From Kribbella flavida DSM 17836 (lineage in GTDB: Bacteria; Actinomycetota; Actinomycetes; Propionibacteriales; Kribbellaceae), in the NCBI RefSeq assembly GCF_000024345.1, contig NC_013729.1, positions 2,728,001-2,792,000 of the forward strand: 64,000 bases of DNA, written 5' to 3'. Of this stretch, positions 34,874-43,653 are shown one piece after another. Every line of letters begins with the position of its first letter. The first letter of the stretch is position 1. The notes under the pieces were generated by a model. That model was not told the DNA's origin. It made no database searches and saw nothing but the letters and a program-made list of their open reading frames with translations. The position numbers and the translations under genes are program-made.

Positions 34874-37858
34874 GTGGCGGAGTCGCGGAAGGTGTCGAGC
34901 GAGGGGCAGCTGGTCCGGCGGGGATTCGCGGACCCGCGGCGGGCGGCGAAGATGCTCGACCAGCTGGACGCCCTGGACGCGCACACGCCGATGGCGACCG
35001 ACCAGCTGATCACCTCGCTGTCCGAGTCCGCCGACCCGGACCTCGCCCTGCTCGGCCTGCTCGGGCTGGTCGAGGCGCTGGACCAGCACGAGTTCGACCT
35101 GCCGGCGTTCGCCCGGACGCTGGACATGGACGGCGACTTCCGCCGCCGGTTGTGCGGCGTACTGGGGGCCAGTGAGGCATTGGGGCGGCACCTGAGCGTG
35201 CACCCGCGGCACTGGTACGACCTGGCCGACCCCGCGCTGGCCGGGACCAACCCGGGCCCGGACGACGTGGCAGCCAGGCTGGCCACCGCTTTCGACGCGG
35301 AGAACCCGGTCGACGCGCTGCGGGTCGAGTACCGCCGGCTCCTGCTCCGGCTCGCCGCCCGGGACCTGGCCGAAGGCCTGCCGGTGGACGAGGTGGCGAC
35401 CGTGCTGGCCGACCTGGCCGGTGGCGCGCTGGAGACGGCGCTGCGGATCGCCCGCGACGACTACTTCGGTCAGCACCCGGAGGCCGCCGACTGCCGGCTC
35501 GCGGTGATTGCCATGGGCAAGTGCGGCGGCCGCGAACTGAACTACGTCAGTGACGTCGACGTGCTGTTCGTCGCCGAGCCGCTGGAGAACGAGCCCGAAG
35601 CGCCCGCGCTGAAGACCGCCACCCAGCTGGCAGCCGCGGTGATGAGGATCTGCTCGGCCCACACCCCCGAGGGCACGCTCTGGCCGGTCGACGCCGCGCT
35701 GCGTCCGGAGGGCAAGTCCGGCCCGCTCGTCCGCACCCTCGACAGTCATCTGGCGTACTACCAGCGCTGGGCGAAGACCTGGGAGTTCCAGGCGCTGCTC
35801 AAGGCCCGGCCGGTCGCGGGCGATGCCCAGCTCGGTCAGGCGTACGTCGAGCAGACCGGCCGGCTGGTCTGGTCGGCCGCCGACCGCGAAGGCTTCGTCG
35901 ACGACGTCCAGGCGATGCGCCGCCGGGTGGTCGACCACATTCCGGCGGCCGACGCGGACCGCCAGCTGAAGCTCGGGCCAGGCGGCTTGCGGGACGTGGA
36001 GTTCGCCGTCCAGCTGCTGCAGCTCGTGCACGGCCGCAGCGACGACAAGGTGCGCAGCGGGACGACGCTGGTCGCGCTGGAGCAGCTGACCACCTCGGGC
36101 TACGTGGGCCGGACCGACGGGGCGACCCTGGCGGACGCGTACCGGTTCCTCCGATCGATGGAGCACCGGATCCAGCTGTACCGGCTCCGGCGTACGCACC
36201 AGGTGCCCGAGCAGGAGGACGACCTGCGCCGGCTCGGCCGGTCGCTCGGCTTCACCAAGAACCCGGTGGCCGACCTGACCGCGGCGTGGAAGAAGCACGC
36301 GCTCGAGGTCCGGCGGCTGCACGAGAAGCTGTTCTACCGGCCGCTGCTGGCCGCGGTCGCCCGGATCCCGGGCGAGGAGGTGCGGCTCACCCCGGAGGCG
36401 GCGAAGCAACGGCTCACCGCGCTCGGGTACGCCGATCCGGCGTCGGCGCTGCGGCACATCGAGGCCCTGTCCGAGGGAGTGTCGCGGCGGTCGTCGATCC
36501 AGCGCGCGCTGCTGCCGGCGATGCTCGGCTGGTTCGCCGAGTCGCCCGACCCGGACGCGGGACTGCTCGCCTTCCGGACCATCTCCGACTCGCTCGGCTC
36601 CACCCCGTGGTACCTGCGCCAGCTCCGCGACGAAGGCGCCTCCGCCGAGCGGCTCGCCCACCTGCTCGCCAGCGGCCGGTACGCCGTCGACCTGCTGCAG
36701 CGCGCACCCGAGGCGACGGCGATGCTGGCCGACGAGCGCGAGCTCGTGCCGCGCGGCCTGGAGGCGCTGCAGGCGGAGATGTCCGCGGCGGCCCGCCGGC
36801 AGGAGCAGCCCGAAGCCGCGGTCGCGGCGATCCGGGCGGCCCGCCGGCGTGAGCTGTTCCGGGTCGCGGCCGCGGACCTGTCGTCGCTGCTCGACGTCGA
36901 GGCGGTCGGCGAGGCGCTGACCACGATCTCGGTCGCGACGCTGACCAGTGCGCTCGAGGTGGCCCGGCGCACGGTCGCGAAGGGCGGCGAGCAGCCGACC
37001 CGGATGGCGATCGTGGCGATGGGCCGGTTCGGCGGCCACGAGCTGAGCTACGGCAGCGACGCGGACGTGATGTTCGTGCACGACCCGGTGCCGGGCGCGT
37101 CGGAGAAGGCCGCCACCGACTTCGCCACCCAGGCCGCGACCGAGCTGCGGCGGCTGCTCGCCCTGCCCGGCGCGGACCCGGCCGTTGCCGTCGACGCCGA
37201 TCTGCGGCCCGAGGGCCGGCAGGGGCCGCTGGTCCGCACGCTCTCGTCGTACGCCGCGTACTACGCGCGCTGGTCGGCGGTGTGGGAGGCGCAGGCGTTG
37301 CTCCGCGCCGATCCGCTGTGCGGTGATGCCGAGCTGTGCGGCGCGTTCCGGGACCTGATCGACCCACTGCGCTACCCGGCCGGCGGCGTCGCCGAGCGGG
37401 ACGTGACGGAGATCCGCCGGATCAAGGCGCGGGTCGACGCCGAGCGACTGCCGCGCGGGGCCGACCCGGCGACGCACACCAAGCTCGGCCGCGGCGGCCT
37501 GGCCGACATCGAGTGGACCGTGCAGCTGCTGCAGCTGCGGGAGGCGCACCGGGTGGAGGGACTGCGGACCACCCGTACCCTCGGGGCGCTGCGGGCGGCC
37601 GTCGATGCCGGACTGGTCGAGCGCCGAGAGGCCGACGTCCTGCGGGACGCGTGGCAACTGGCGACCCGGATTCGGAACGCGATCATGTTGGTGAGGGCCC
37701 GGCCGGGCGACTCGCTGCCGCGCAACCCCCGGGACCTGGCCGCGGTGGCGCAGATCTGCGGCTTCCCGGCGGGGGAGACGAGCCGCTTCTCCGACGAGTA
37801 CCTGCGCCGGACCCGCCGCGCCCGCAATGTCGTGGACCACCTCTTCTGGGGCGACTAG
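34874..37858 (+). CDS. glnE: Bifunctional glutamine synthetase adenylyltransferase/deadenylase
   Basis: A 994-residue regulator that attaches and removes AMP on glutamine synthetase in response to nitrogen status. Two nucleotidyltransferase halves are each marked by a G-x-x-S-D-x-D motif: NYVSDVDVLFVAEPLE (about residue 225) and GSDADVMFVHDPVPG (about 725). They are separated by the regulatory region; each half has the R-P-E-G block (DAALRPEGKSGPLV and DADLRPEGRQGPLV). The length and order match actinobacterial GlnE. GTG at 34874 is used. No PII gene lies beside it. Confidence 0.95.
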   Translation: MAESRKVSSEGQLVRRGFADPRRAAKMLDQLDALDAHTPMATDQLITSLSESADPDLALLGLLGLVEALDQHEFDLPAFARTLDMDGDFRRRLCGVLGASEALGRHLSVHPRHWYDLADPALAGTNPGPDDVAARLATAFDAENPVDALRVEYRRLLLRLAARDLAEGLPVDEVATVLADLAGGALETALRIARDDYFGQHPEAADCRLAVIAMGKCGGRELNYVSDVDVLFVAEPLENEPEAPALKTATQLAAAVMRICSAHTPEGTLWPVDAALRPEGKSGPLVRTLDSHLAYYQRWAKTWEFQALLKARPVAGDAQLGQAYVEQTGRLVWSAADREGFVDDVQAMRRRVVDHIPAADADRQLKLGPGGLRDVEFAVQLLQLVHGRSDDKVRSGTTLVALEQLTTSGYVGRTDGATLADAYRFLRSMEHRIQLYRLRRTHQVPEQEDDLRRLGRSLGFTKNPVADLTAAWKKHALEVRRLHEKLFYRPLLAAVARIPGEEVRLTPEAAKQRLTALGYADPASALRHIEALSEGVSRRSSIQRALLPAMLGWFAESPDPDAGLLAFRTISDSLGSTPWYLRQLRDEGASAERLAHLLASGRYAVDLLQRAPEATAMLADERELVPRGLEALQAEMSAAARRQEQPEAAVAAIRAARRRELFRVAAADLSSLLDVEAVGEALTTISVATLTSALEVARRTVAKGGEQPTRMAIVAMGRFGGHELSYGSDADVMFVHDPVPGASEKAATDFATQAATELRRLLALPGADPAVAVDADLRPEGRQGPLVRTLSSYAAYYARWSAVWEAQALLRADPLCGDAELCGAFRDLIDPLRYPAGGVAERDVTEIRRIKARVDAERLPRGADPATHTKLGRGGLADIEWTVQLLQLREAHRVEGLRTTRTLGALRAAVDAGLVERREADVLRDAWQLATRIRNAIMLVRARPGDSLPRNPRDLAAVAQICGFPAGETSRFSDEYLRRTRRARNVVDHLFWGD

Positions 37859-37943
37859 GGCCGACCGCGAGGCCGGTGAAAGCGTCGTGAAAGGTCCGTG
37901 GGCGACCCTGGAGCTCTGAGGGCGACGCTGGGGGCGATCGGAG

Positions 37944-38462
37944 ATGACGGAGCTGCCGGGGGACAGCGCCGCGGACTTCACCGAGTTCGTGGTGCGGCGG
38001 TACGGCGCGTTGCTGGGCACCGCCTACGGACTGACGCGGGACCGTGGCCAGGCCGAGGACCTGGTCCAGACCTCTCTGGCCAAGTGCTGGGGGAACTGGG
38101 ACGCCATCCGCGCCGAGGACCCGCTCGCCTACGTCCGGAAGGTGATGGTGAACACCTACCGGGCCTGGTGGCGGGTCAAGAAGGGCAAGCAGGAGTACCC
38201 GACCGAGCACCTGCCGATCCGGCCGGCGCTCGTCGACCACTACGCCAGGATCGAGCGCGACGAGGTCCTGGTCGCGGCGCTCGGTCGATTGCCCGGCCGG
38301 ATGCGGATGGTCGTCGTGCTGCGGTATTTGGGGGAGCTGAGCGAGGCCGAGACCGCCGAGGCCGTCGGCTGCGCAGTCGGCACGATCAAGAGCCAGACCA
38401 GCCGGGCACTCGCGCGGCTACGCGTCGACCCGACCTTGCACGAGTACCGCTGCAGTGCCTGA
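37944..38462 (+). CDS. SigE-family ECF RNA polymerase sigma factor
   Basis: A 172-residue extracytoplasmic-function sigma factor. Region 2 is FVVRRYGALLGTAYGLTRDRGQAEDLVQ with the promoter-melting segment KCWGNWDAI. Region 4 is LGRLPGRMRMVVVLRYLGELSEAETAEAVGCAVGTIKSQTSRALARL (seen in parts as RMRMVVVLRYLGE and GCAVGTIKSQTSRAL). The compact size and RALARLR ending match the SigE-like family abundant in actinomycetes. No anti-sigma gene adjoins it, so its control is unknown. Confidence 0.93.
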   Translation: MTELPGDSAADFTEFVVRRYGALLGTAYGLTRDRGQAEDLVQTSLAKCWGNWDAIRAEDPLAYVRKVMVNTYRAWWRVKKGKQEYPTEHLPIRPALVDHYARIERDEVLVAALGRLPGRMRMVVVLRYLGELSEAETAEAVGCAVGTIKSQTSRALARLRVDPTLHEYRCSA

Positions 38463-38526
38463 CCGGCGCCGATGCTGGTGTCCGCCGGGCGGCTGGGGCC
38501 GGTTCGGTGGCCTGTAAGTTGTACCG

Positions 38527-39222
38527 GTGGAAACGGTGGATCAGGTGCGGCAGCCGGGCGTGTTCAGCCACGTCCGCCGCAGCGTGCGGATGACGGTCGG
38601 GCAGCAGCGGGTCTGGGAGACACGCTGGCCCGAGCTCGGCCGCAAGCTGGCGGAGCTGCCGCCCGGTGAGCTCGACCTGGCCGCCTGGTTCGGCCGATCG
38701 GCGCCGGTGGTGCTGGAGATCGGCTCGGGCATGGGAGAGGCGACCGCGCAGCTCGCGCAGGCTGCGCCGGAGGTCAACCACCTGGCCGCGGAGGTCTACC
38801 CGGCCGGGCTCGGGCAGCTGATGCTCGCGGTCGAGAAGCACGAGCTGACCAACGTGCGGCTGCTGCACGGCGACGCGCTCGACTTCCTGCGCGACCACGT
38901 CACGCCGGGTTCGCTGGACGGCGTCCGGATCTTCTTCCCGGACCCGTGGCAGAAGAAGCGGCACCACAAGCGGCGTCTGGTGACCGGCCCGTTCGTCGGT
39001 CTGGTCGCCTCGCGCCTGCGCCCGGGCGGGACGTTGCACCTGGCCACCGACTGGGCCGACTACGCCGACCAGATGCTCGCCGTCTGCTCGGCCGAGCCGC
39101 TGCTCACCAACCAGTACGAGCGATGGGCGCCGCGGCCTTCGTGGCGACCGCTGACGAAGTTCGAGTCGCGGGCACACGCCGAGGGCCGCGACTGCCGCGA
39201 CCTGCTGTTCACCAGGGCCTGA
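38527..39222 (+). CDS. trmB: tRNA (guanine-46-N7)-methyltransferase
   Basis: A 231-residue enzyme that methylates G46 in the tRNA variable loop using S-adenosylmethionine. The SAM-binding glycine loop is VLEIGSGMGEATAQLAQ. The catalytic block IFFPDPWQKKRHHKRRLV is diagnostic for TrmB, followed by LHLATDWADYADQML and the C-terminal TKFESRAHAEGRDC that contacts tRNA. The length is normal. It lies three bases from the convergent rhamnosidase stop. Confidence 0.95.
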   Translation: METVDQVRQPGVFSHVRRSVRMTVGQQRVWETRWPELGRKLAELPPGELDLAAWFGRSAPVVLEIGSGMGEATAQLAQAAPEVNHLAAEVYPAGLGQLMLAVEKHELTNVRLLHGDALDFLRDHVTPGSLDGVRIFFPDPWQKKRHHKRRLVTGPFVGLVASRLRPGGTLHLATDWADYADQMLAVCSAEPLLTNQYERWAPRPSWRPLTKFESRAHAEGRDCRDLLFTRA

Positions 39223-39225
39223 GCG

Positions 39226-41871
39226 TCACGCCGTCCGGCTGGTGAAGTGCCACTGGCCCGACGGCACGGTGTAGACGGTGTAGCCGTCGGACCGGGTCGG
39301 CTCCCCGGCGTACGGGCTGGGGACGGCGGTGACGTCGGCCGCGGCCTCCGACGGCACGTGCACCTCCGCGACGCAGCCGACCGGAACCTGGACCTCGAGC
39401 TGCAGCACCCGTCCGACCAGTCGCCAGGACGCCGCGACCCGCCCGCGGACGGTGTCGGTCCGCAGCGCGGCCGACGTGCTGCCGGTGCGGGCGTCCGGCC
39501 GGACGACGATCCGCTGCCAGCCGTTGCCGACGTTGCGCAGGCCGGCGACGCTCTCCAGCAGCCACTGCACGACCGTGCCGTGGAAGTAGTGGTTGCGCGA
39601 CCTGGTGTCGGCCTCCCACATCTCCCACAACGTGTCCGCGCCCTCCTCGAGCCAGTAGCCCCAGCTCGGGTACGTCCGCTGCTGGGCGAGCTTCGCCGCG
39701 ACGTCCGCGTGCCCGTACTGCGTCAGCACCGGCAGCAAGACACCGACGCCCAGGCAACCGGTGTTCAGGTGGAAGTCGCGGGCCTGCACGTCGGCGACCA
39801 AGTTGGCGACGACGCGGGGGACCTGGTCCTCGGGCACCAGACCGAACGCGAGCGGGACGGCGTTCGAGGTCTGCCGGTAGTCGGGGTCGGCGGCGGTCCG
39901 GTAGAGCCCCGCCTCGCGGTCGAGGAACTCGCGGTTCAGCCCGTCGGCCAGCTCGGCCGCAGCCTTCCGCAGCCGCTCCAGCTCACTGGTCTCGCCGATC
40001 AGTTCGCCGATCTCGACCACGGCCGTCACCGCCCGGTGCAGGTACGCCGTGGCGGTGAGCCGCGAGTCCTCCGGCGGCGGGCCGTCCGGGTAGCCCGGTG
40101 GCAGCCAGTCACCGAGCACACTGATCGACAGGCCGTCCTCGACCCGCTCCAGCTCCCAGTCCAGGTAGCGCAGCACGGCGTCCCAGTGGTCTGCGAGCAC
40201 GCGGGTGTCGCCGTACCAGCGGTGCATCTCGCGAAGCAGGAACGGGTAGACCGTCGACCACTCGGTGGCCGGCGCGAGCTCGGCGTACCCCCAGCCGGCG
40301 GACGGCACGATCACCGGCAGCCGGCCGTCGGGAAGCTGGCTGTCGCGCAGGTCGTCCAGCCACTTGGTGAAGAAGCGGGCCAGGTCGACCAGCGAGGCCA
40401 TCGTCGGTGCGCCGACCTGGGCGTCACCCGTCCACCCGTTCTTCTCGAAGATCGGGGTGTCGGTGGGAATGCCGTGCAGGTTGTTGAGCACCGTCCGGCG
40501 CATCGCCTGCTCCAGCCAGCTGTAGACCTCGACGTCGGAATCGAACCGCGAAGCGGCGCGCACGTCGGAGTGCACGACCTTCAGCACCACCTCGGCCTCG
40601 GCGTCCCCGGTGACCTGCAGGTAGCGGAAACCCTTGTACGAGAAGCGCGGCTCCCACTGCTCGATCTCGTGGCCGGCGGCAACGTACTCGTCCTGCTGGA
40701 AGCGGTCTCCATCGACGTGCCGGTTGGTCGCCTCGACCTGACCGTCGGCCGTCAGGGTCTCGCCGTAGACCAGGGTGAAGCGGCTCCCGGCCGGGGCTTC
40801 GACGCGCAGCTTCGCCCAGCCGGCCGTGGTGCGGCCGAAGTCGATCACCTGGACGCCGGCCCGCGGACTGCTGATCGCGACGGGCGCGACCTCCTCGACC
40901 ACGCGGATCGGCTCGTGCGCCTGGGCCCGCAGCGTGCCCTGCGGCGCCGTCAGCTCGACGGCCGGCGACCACGCGGCGTCGTCGAAGCCGGGCGCGTCCC
41001 ACCCGGGCTGCGCGAGCCGGGCGTCGTACCTCTCGCCGGCGTACAGGGAGTCCGAGACGGTCGGGCCGCTCGTCACCCGCCACGACCCGTCCGAGACCAG
41101 CTCGGTCGTCGTGCCGTCCTCGTGGTCGATCACGAGCCGCGCCAGCAGCCGGGGATCACCCGTCCACGGCGCCTGGTGCCAACGCCAGACGTTCGGCGTG
41201 GTCATGCCGAAGAATCCGCGGCCGAGCTCCGCGCCCAGCACGTTCTCCCCGGCCTGCAGCAGCTCCGTCACGTCGTGCGTCACGTAGAGCACGGTCCGGT
41301 CGTAGTTGGTGAAGCCCGGATCGAGCACGGCGTCGCCGACCTGCTGCCCGTTGACCCGCAGTACGGCGTACGCGAGGCCGCTCGCGTAGAGCCGCGCCCG
41401 CCTGACCGGACCGGTGAGCTCGAAAGGTCGCCGCAGCAGGGGAGCGGCCTCGGTCGACGCGCCGATCCACCGCGCGGCGCCGAAGCCCTCGTCCAGCAGC
41501 GCGGTCTCGAACCAGCTCGGCCGGCTCCACCGGCCGGCCCGGCCTTGCCCGTCCCACAACCGCACGGCCCAGTGGTAGCGCGTCCGGGCCGCGAGCGCAG
41601 GCCCGTCGTACGCGACCTGAACGGCGTCCGACCCGACCTGGCCGGAGTCCCAGACGTCGGCCTGCTCGGGCGACAGCAGCTCCGGCTGGCTGGCGACGAG
41701 CACCTGGTACGCCGACTGGGTGGCGCCGTACCCGGGCGCGGTCGCGATCCAGGCCAGCCGCGGCCGCACCTCGTCGGTGCCGTGCGGTTCCTCGGCGTAC
41801 TCGGCCGTGAGCTTCGCCACGGCGAGCGGTCCGCCGGAGGTCCAGCCGTCCGGGGCAACGGGTTCGGCCAT
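39226..41871 (-). CDS. GH78 alpha-L-rhamnosidase
   Basis: An 881-residue glycoside hydrolase family 78 enzyme without signal peptide. The N-terminal beta-sandwich domains (about 1-300) include LFRRPFELTGP-like RRPFELTG and ELGRGFFGMTTPNVWRW. The (alpha/alpha)6 catalytic barrel has the acidic residue blocks GIPTDTPIFEKNGWTGDAQ and DTLWEMWEAD. Such enzymes remove rhamnose from plant glycosides or polysaccharides. ATG 41871 is chosen; codons upstream reach 41901 in frame. It is a single gene. Confidence 0.93.
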   Translation of the reverse strand: MAEPVAPDGWTSGGPLAVAKLTAEYAEEPHGTDEVRPRLAWIATAPGYGATQSAYQVLVASQPELLSPEQADVWDSGQVGSDAVQVAYDGPALAARTRYHWAVRLWDGQGRAGRWSRPSWFETALLDEGFGAARWIGASTEAAPLLRRPFELTGPVRRARLYASGLAYAVLRVNGQQVGDAVLDPGFTNYDRTVLYVTHDVTELLQAGENVLGAELGRGFFGMTTPNVWRWHQAPWTGDPRLLARLVIDHEDGTTTELVSDGSWRVTSGPTVSDSLYAGERYDARLAQPGWDAPGFDDAAWSPAVELTAPQGTLRAQAHEPIRVVEEVAPVAISSPRAGVQVIDFGRTTAGWAKLRVEAPAGSRFTLVYGETLTADGQVEATNRHVDGDRFQQDEYVAAGHEIEQWEPRFSYKGFRYLQVTGDAEAEVVLKVVHSDVRAASRFDSDVEVYSWLEQAMRRTVLNNLHGIPTDTPIFEKNGWTGDAQVGAPTMASLVDLARFFTKWLDDLRDSQLPDGRLPVIVPSAGWGYAELAPATEWSTVYPFLLREMHRWYGDTRVLADHWDAVLRYLDWELERVEDGLSISVLGDWLPPGYPDGPPPEDSRLTATAYLHRAVTAVVEIGELIGETSELERLRKAAAELADGLNREFLDREAGLYRTAADPDYRQTSNAVPLAFGLVPEDQVPRVVANLVADVQARDFHLNTGCLGVGVLLPVLTQYGHADVAAKLAQQRTYPSWGYWLEEGADTLWEMWEADTRSRNHYFHGTVVQWLLESVAGLRNVGNGWQRIVVRPDARTGSTSAALRTDTVRGRVAASWRLVGRVLQLEVQVPVGCVAEVHVPSEAAADVTAVPSPYAGEPTRSDGYTVYTVPSGQWHFTSRTA

Positions 41872-42190
41872 ACGGGCGGGGCTCCTCACGGACGACGGCA
41901 CATCCCGCAGGACCGTACGTAACCGCGGCTGCCGCGGGCAACACCGCTGACCGCATTCGGACAGCTGTACGCGTGCCTGCCGGCCCGGAGGCTCGCCTCA
42001 CCGGCGATGACCCGATCACCTCCGACCCGGGCAGGCACGCAGCGGCCGCCCCGGCGACATCGACCCGACAACCGCGAGGGTGCCGGCCACTCAGCTCTGA
42101 AGTCTTCCGGATGCACAACTTTTGAACAAGTTCCCGGTGTGCGGCAGGGAAAGGCGCCGGAAGTGTCTCGGATGACGATTAGTCGTCTCG
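41872..42190. other. Intergenic region, 5' side
   Basis: This stretch between the rhamnosidase start and the sulfonate-type transporter leader holds no gene I can support. Short inverted sequences are present, including GACGA/TCGTC at 42174-42187 just above the leader promoter, which may be an operator. Confidence 0.5.
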
Positions 42191-42196
42191 TATGCT
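42191..42196 (+). promoter_or_regulatory. Candidate -10 element of the ABC transporter operon
   Basis: This reads TATGCT, 18 bases before ATG 42214 and 45 before ATG 42241. No good -35 hexamer is seen. A GACGA-TTAG-TCGTC dyad lies directly upstream at 42174-42187. Confidence 0.45.
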
Positions 42197-42240
42197 GAAA
42201 CCAGAGCCCGTTGATGGACTTTGTCCGCTTTCATAGGGGG

Positions 42241-42327
42241 ATGCAGGTCACCGCCAACCGGCCAGCCGACGCGCTCACCCGCCGTCGGCACGTCGACCTG
42301 CTCCGCGTCGCCTCCGCGACCTGTTGA
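42241..42327 (+). CDS. Leader peptide ending in Cys, upstream of sulfonate-type ABC transporter
   Basis: A 28-residue uORF whose translation ends TRRRHVDLLRVASATC followed by the stop. ATG 42241 is preceded directly by AGGGGG; in-frame ATG 42214 gives 37 residues. I recall short actinobacterial leader peptides with an RRHVDLLRV-like core and a terminal Cys in front of sulfur-assimilation genes. The last sense codon is UGU (Cys). The stop codon overlaps an 8-base arm complementary to the ribosome-binding site of the next gene. This suggests cysteine-dependent control of the transporter. Confidence 0.7.
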   Translation: MQVTANRPADALTRRRHVDLLRVASATC

Positions 42328-42416
42328 CCTTCGGCGCACTTCCTCGCCCGCTGTCGCCCTGCAGCCTCAGCCCGCAAGTCCGCCCGCGACGCCCGTCGCC
42401 TGCACCGACGAAGGTC
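42326..42416 (+). promoter_or_regulatory. RBS-sequestering inverted repeat of the leader
   Basis: GACCTTCG at 42326-42333 is perfectly complementary to CGAAGGTC at 42409-42416. The downstream arm contains the GAAGG ribosome-binding site, six bases before GTG 42421. A ribosome stalled at the terminal Cys codon would cover the upstream arm and free the site. Confidence 0.65.
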
Positions 42417-42420
42417 TCCT

Positions 42421-43506
42421 GTGAGCATCAGCCGTTTCCGCTTCGCCCGTCCCACCCGCCTGCTGGCCGCCTCGGCCGCCGTGCTGTCCCTGGTCGCCGT
42501 CACGGCCGGCTGCTCGCGCGCCGACCGGGACGAGTCCTCGGTGGCGGCAACCGACAAGGGCCCGGCCACCGAGCTGCGGCTCGGCTACTTCCCCAACGTC
42601 ACCCACGCGGCCGCCCTGGTCGGGCTCGGCAACGGTCTGTTCGGCAAGGAGCTCGGCACTACCAAGCTGGTGCCGACCAAGTTCAACGCCGGACCCGAGG
42701 CGGTCGGCGCGCTGCTCGGCGGCTCGCTCGACGCGTCGTTCATCGGGTCCGGCCCGGCCATCAACGCCTACGCCAAGTCCAACGGCGAAGCGGTCCGCCT
42801 GGTCGCCGGAGCGACCTCCGGCGGCGCCCAGCTGGTGGTCCGGCCGACCATCAGCAAGCCTGAGGACCTGGCCGGCAAGACCGTCGTCACCCCGCAGCTC
42901 GGCAACACCCAGGACGTGTCGCTGAAGAAGTGGCTGGCCGAGAAGAACCTGACCGGCAAGGTCAAAGTGACCAACCTGGAGAACGCGGCCACCCTGGACG
43001 CGTTCCAGAAGGGCGACGTGGACGCCGCCTGGCTGCCCGAGCCCTGGTCGTCCCGGCTGGTCCTGGACGCCGGCGCCAAGGTCCTGCTGGACGAGGCCGA
43101 GCTGTGGCCGGACGGCAAGTTCCCGACCACGGTGCTGATCGTCCGCACCCAGTTCCTGCAGGAGCACCCGGAGAGCGTCCGGCAGCTGCTGGCCGGCCTG
43201 GTCGCGGCGATCGACTTCAGCAACGCCGACAAGGCCGCGGCCAAGACCGTGGTGAACGACCAGCTCAAGGAGCTCACCGGCAAGGCGCTGAAGCCGGCGG
43301 TGATCGACCGGGCCTTCGGCAAGATCGAGATCACCGCCGACCCGGTGGCCGCGCAGTTCCCGCAGCTGGCCAAGGACCAGGTCACCGCGGCGATCGCCAA
43401 GGAGGCGCCGGACGTCTCCGGCTTCGCCGACCTCGGCCCGCTCAACGACGTCCTGAGCAAGGCAGGCAAGCCGGCCGTCGACGCCGCCGGCCTGGACAAG
43501 AAGTAA
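42421..43506 (+). CDS. ABC transporter substrate-binding lipoprotein (sulfonate/nitrate type)
   Basis: A 361-residue lipoprotein receptor. The signal ends in the lipobox VTAGC (about residue 30), after which the mature protein carries ELRLGYFPNVTHAAALVGLG, AGPEAVGALLGGSLDASFIGSGPAI and KPEDLAGKTVVTPQLGNTQD. This is the SsuA/TauA/NrtA family that binds aliphatic sulfonates, taurine, nitrate or similar oxyanions. The Cys-ending leader upstream favours a sulfur source. GTG 42421 is set by the GAAGG site six bases away. It is the first gene of a three-gene import operon. Confidence 0.92.
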   Translation: MSISRFRFARPTRLLAASAAVLSLVAVTAGCSRADRDESSVAATDKGPATELRLGYFPNVTHAAALVGLGNGLFGKELGTTKLVPTKFNAGPEAVGALLGGSLDASFIGSGPAINAYAKSNGEAVRLVAGATSGGAQLVVRPTISKPEDLAGKTVVTPQLGNTQDVSLKKWLAEKNLTGKVKVTNLENAATLDAFQKGDVDAAWLPEPWSSRLVLDAGAKVLLDEAELWPDGKFPTTVLIVRTQFLQEHPESVRQLLAGLVAAIDFSNADKAAAKTVVNDQLKELTGKALKPAVIDRAFGKIEITADPVAAQFPQLAKDQVTAAIAKEAPDVSGFADLGPLNDVLSKAGKPAVDAAGLDKK

Positions 43507-43564
43507 CCCGCACCCCGCTCCGCAGGCCCGGCGCGCCGCATCGCGCCCAGGCCCCGCACCCGCT

Positions 43565-43589
43565 CCGCACCGCACCGCACCCGCACCGC
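43565..43589. repeat. Short CCGCA tandem repeats
   Basis: Tandem CCGCA/CCGCACC units lie in the 144-base gap between the binding-protein and ATPase genes. No gene is visible in this gap; it may space or partially terminate the operon. Confidence 0.55.
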
Positions 43590-43653
43590 GCAGTTCGCTC
43601 CCCGCCCAGGGAGTCGCAGGCAGGCCACAGGTTCCGCACCCAGGAGGCAGATG

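Noticed and set aside
34250..38020. A 1256-residue open frame on the minus strand
   Set aside because: It mirrors glnE on the other strand, has Arg/Gly/Asp-rich low-complexity content and no domain.
43507..43650. Possible small gene in the gap of the ABC operon
   Set aside because: The gap is CCGCA-repeat sequence with no credible start, ribosome-binding site or protein-like frame.
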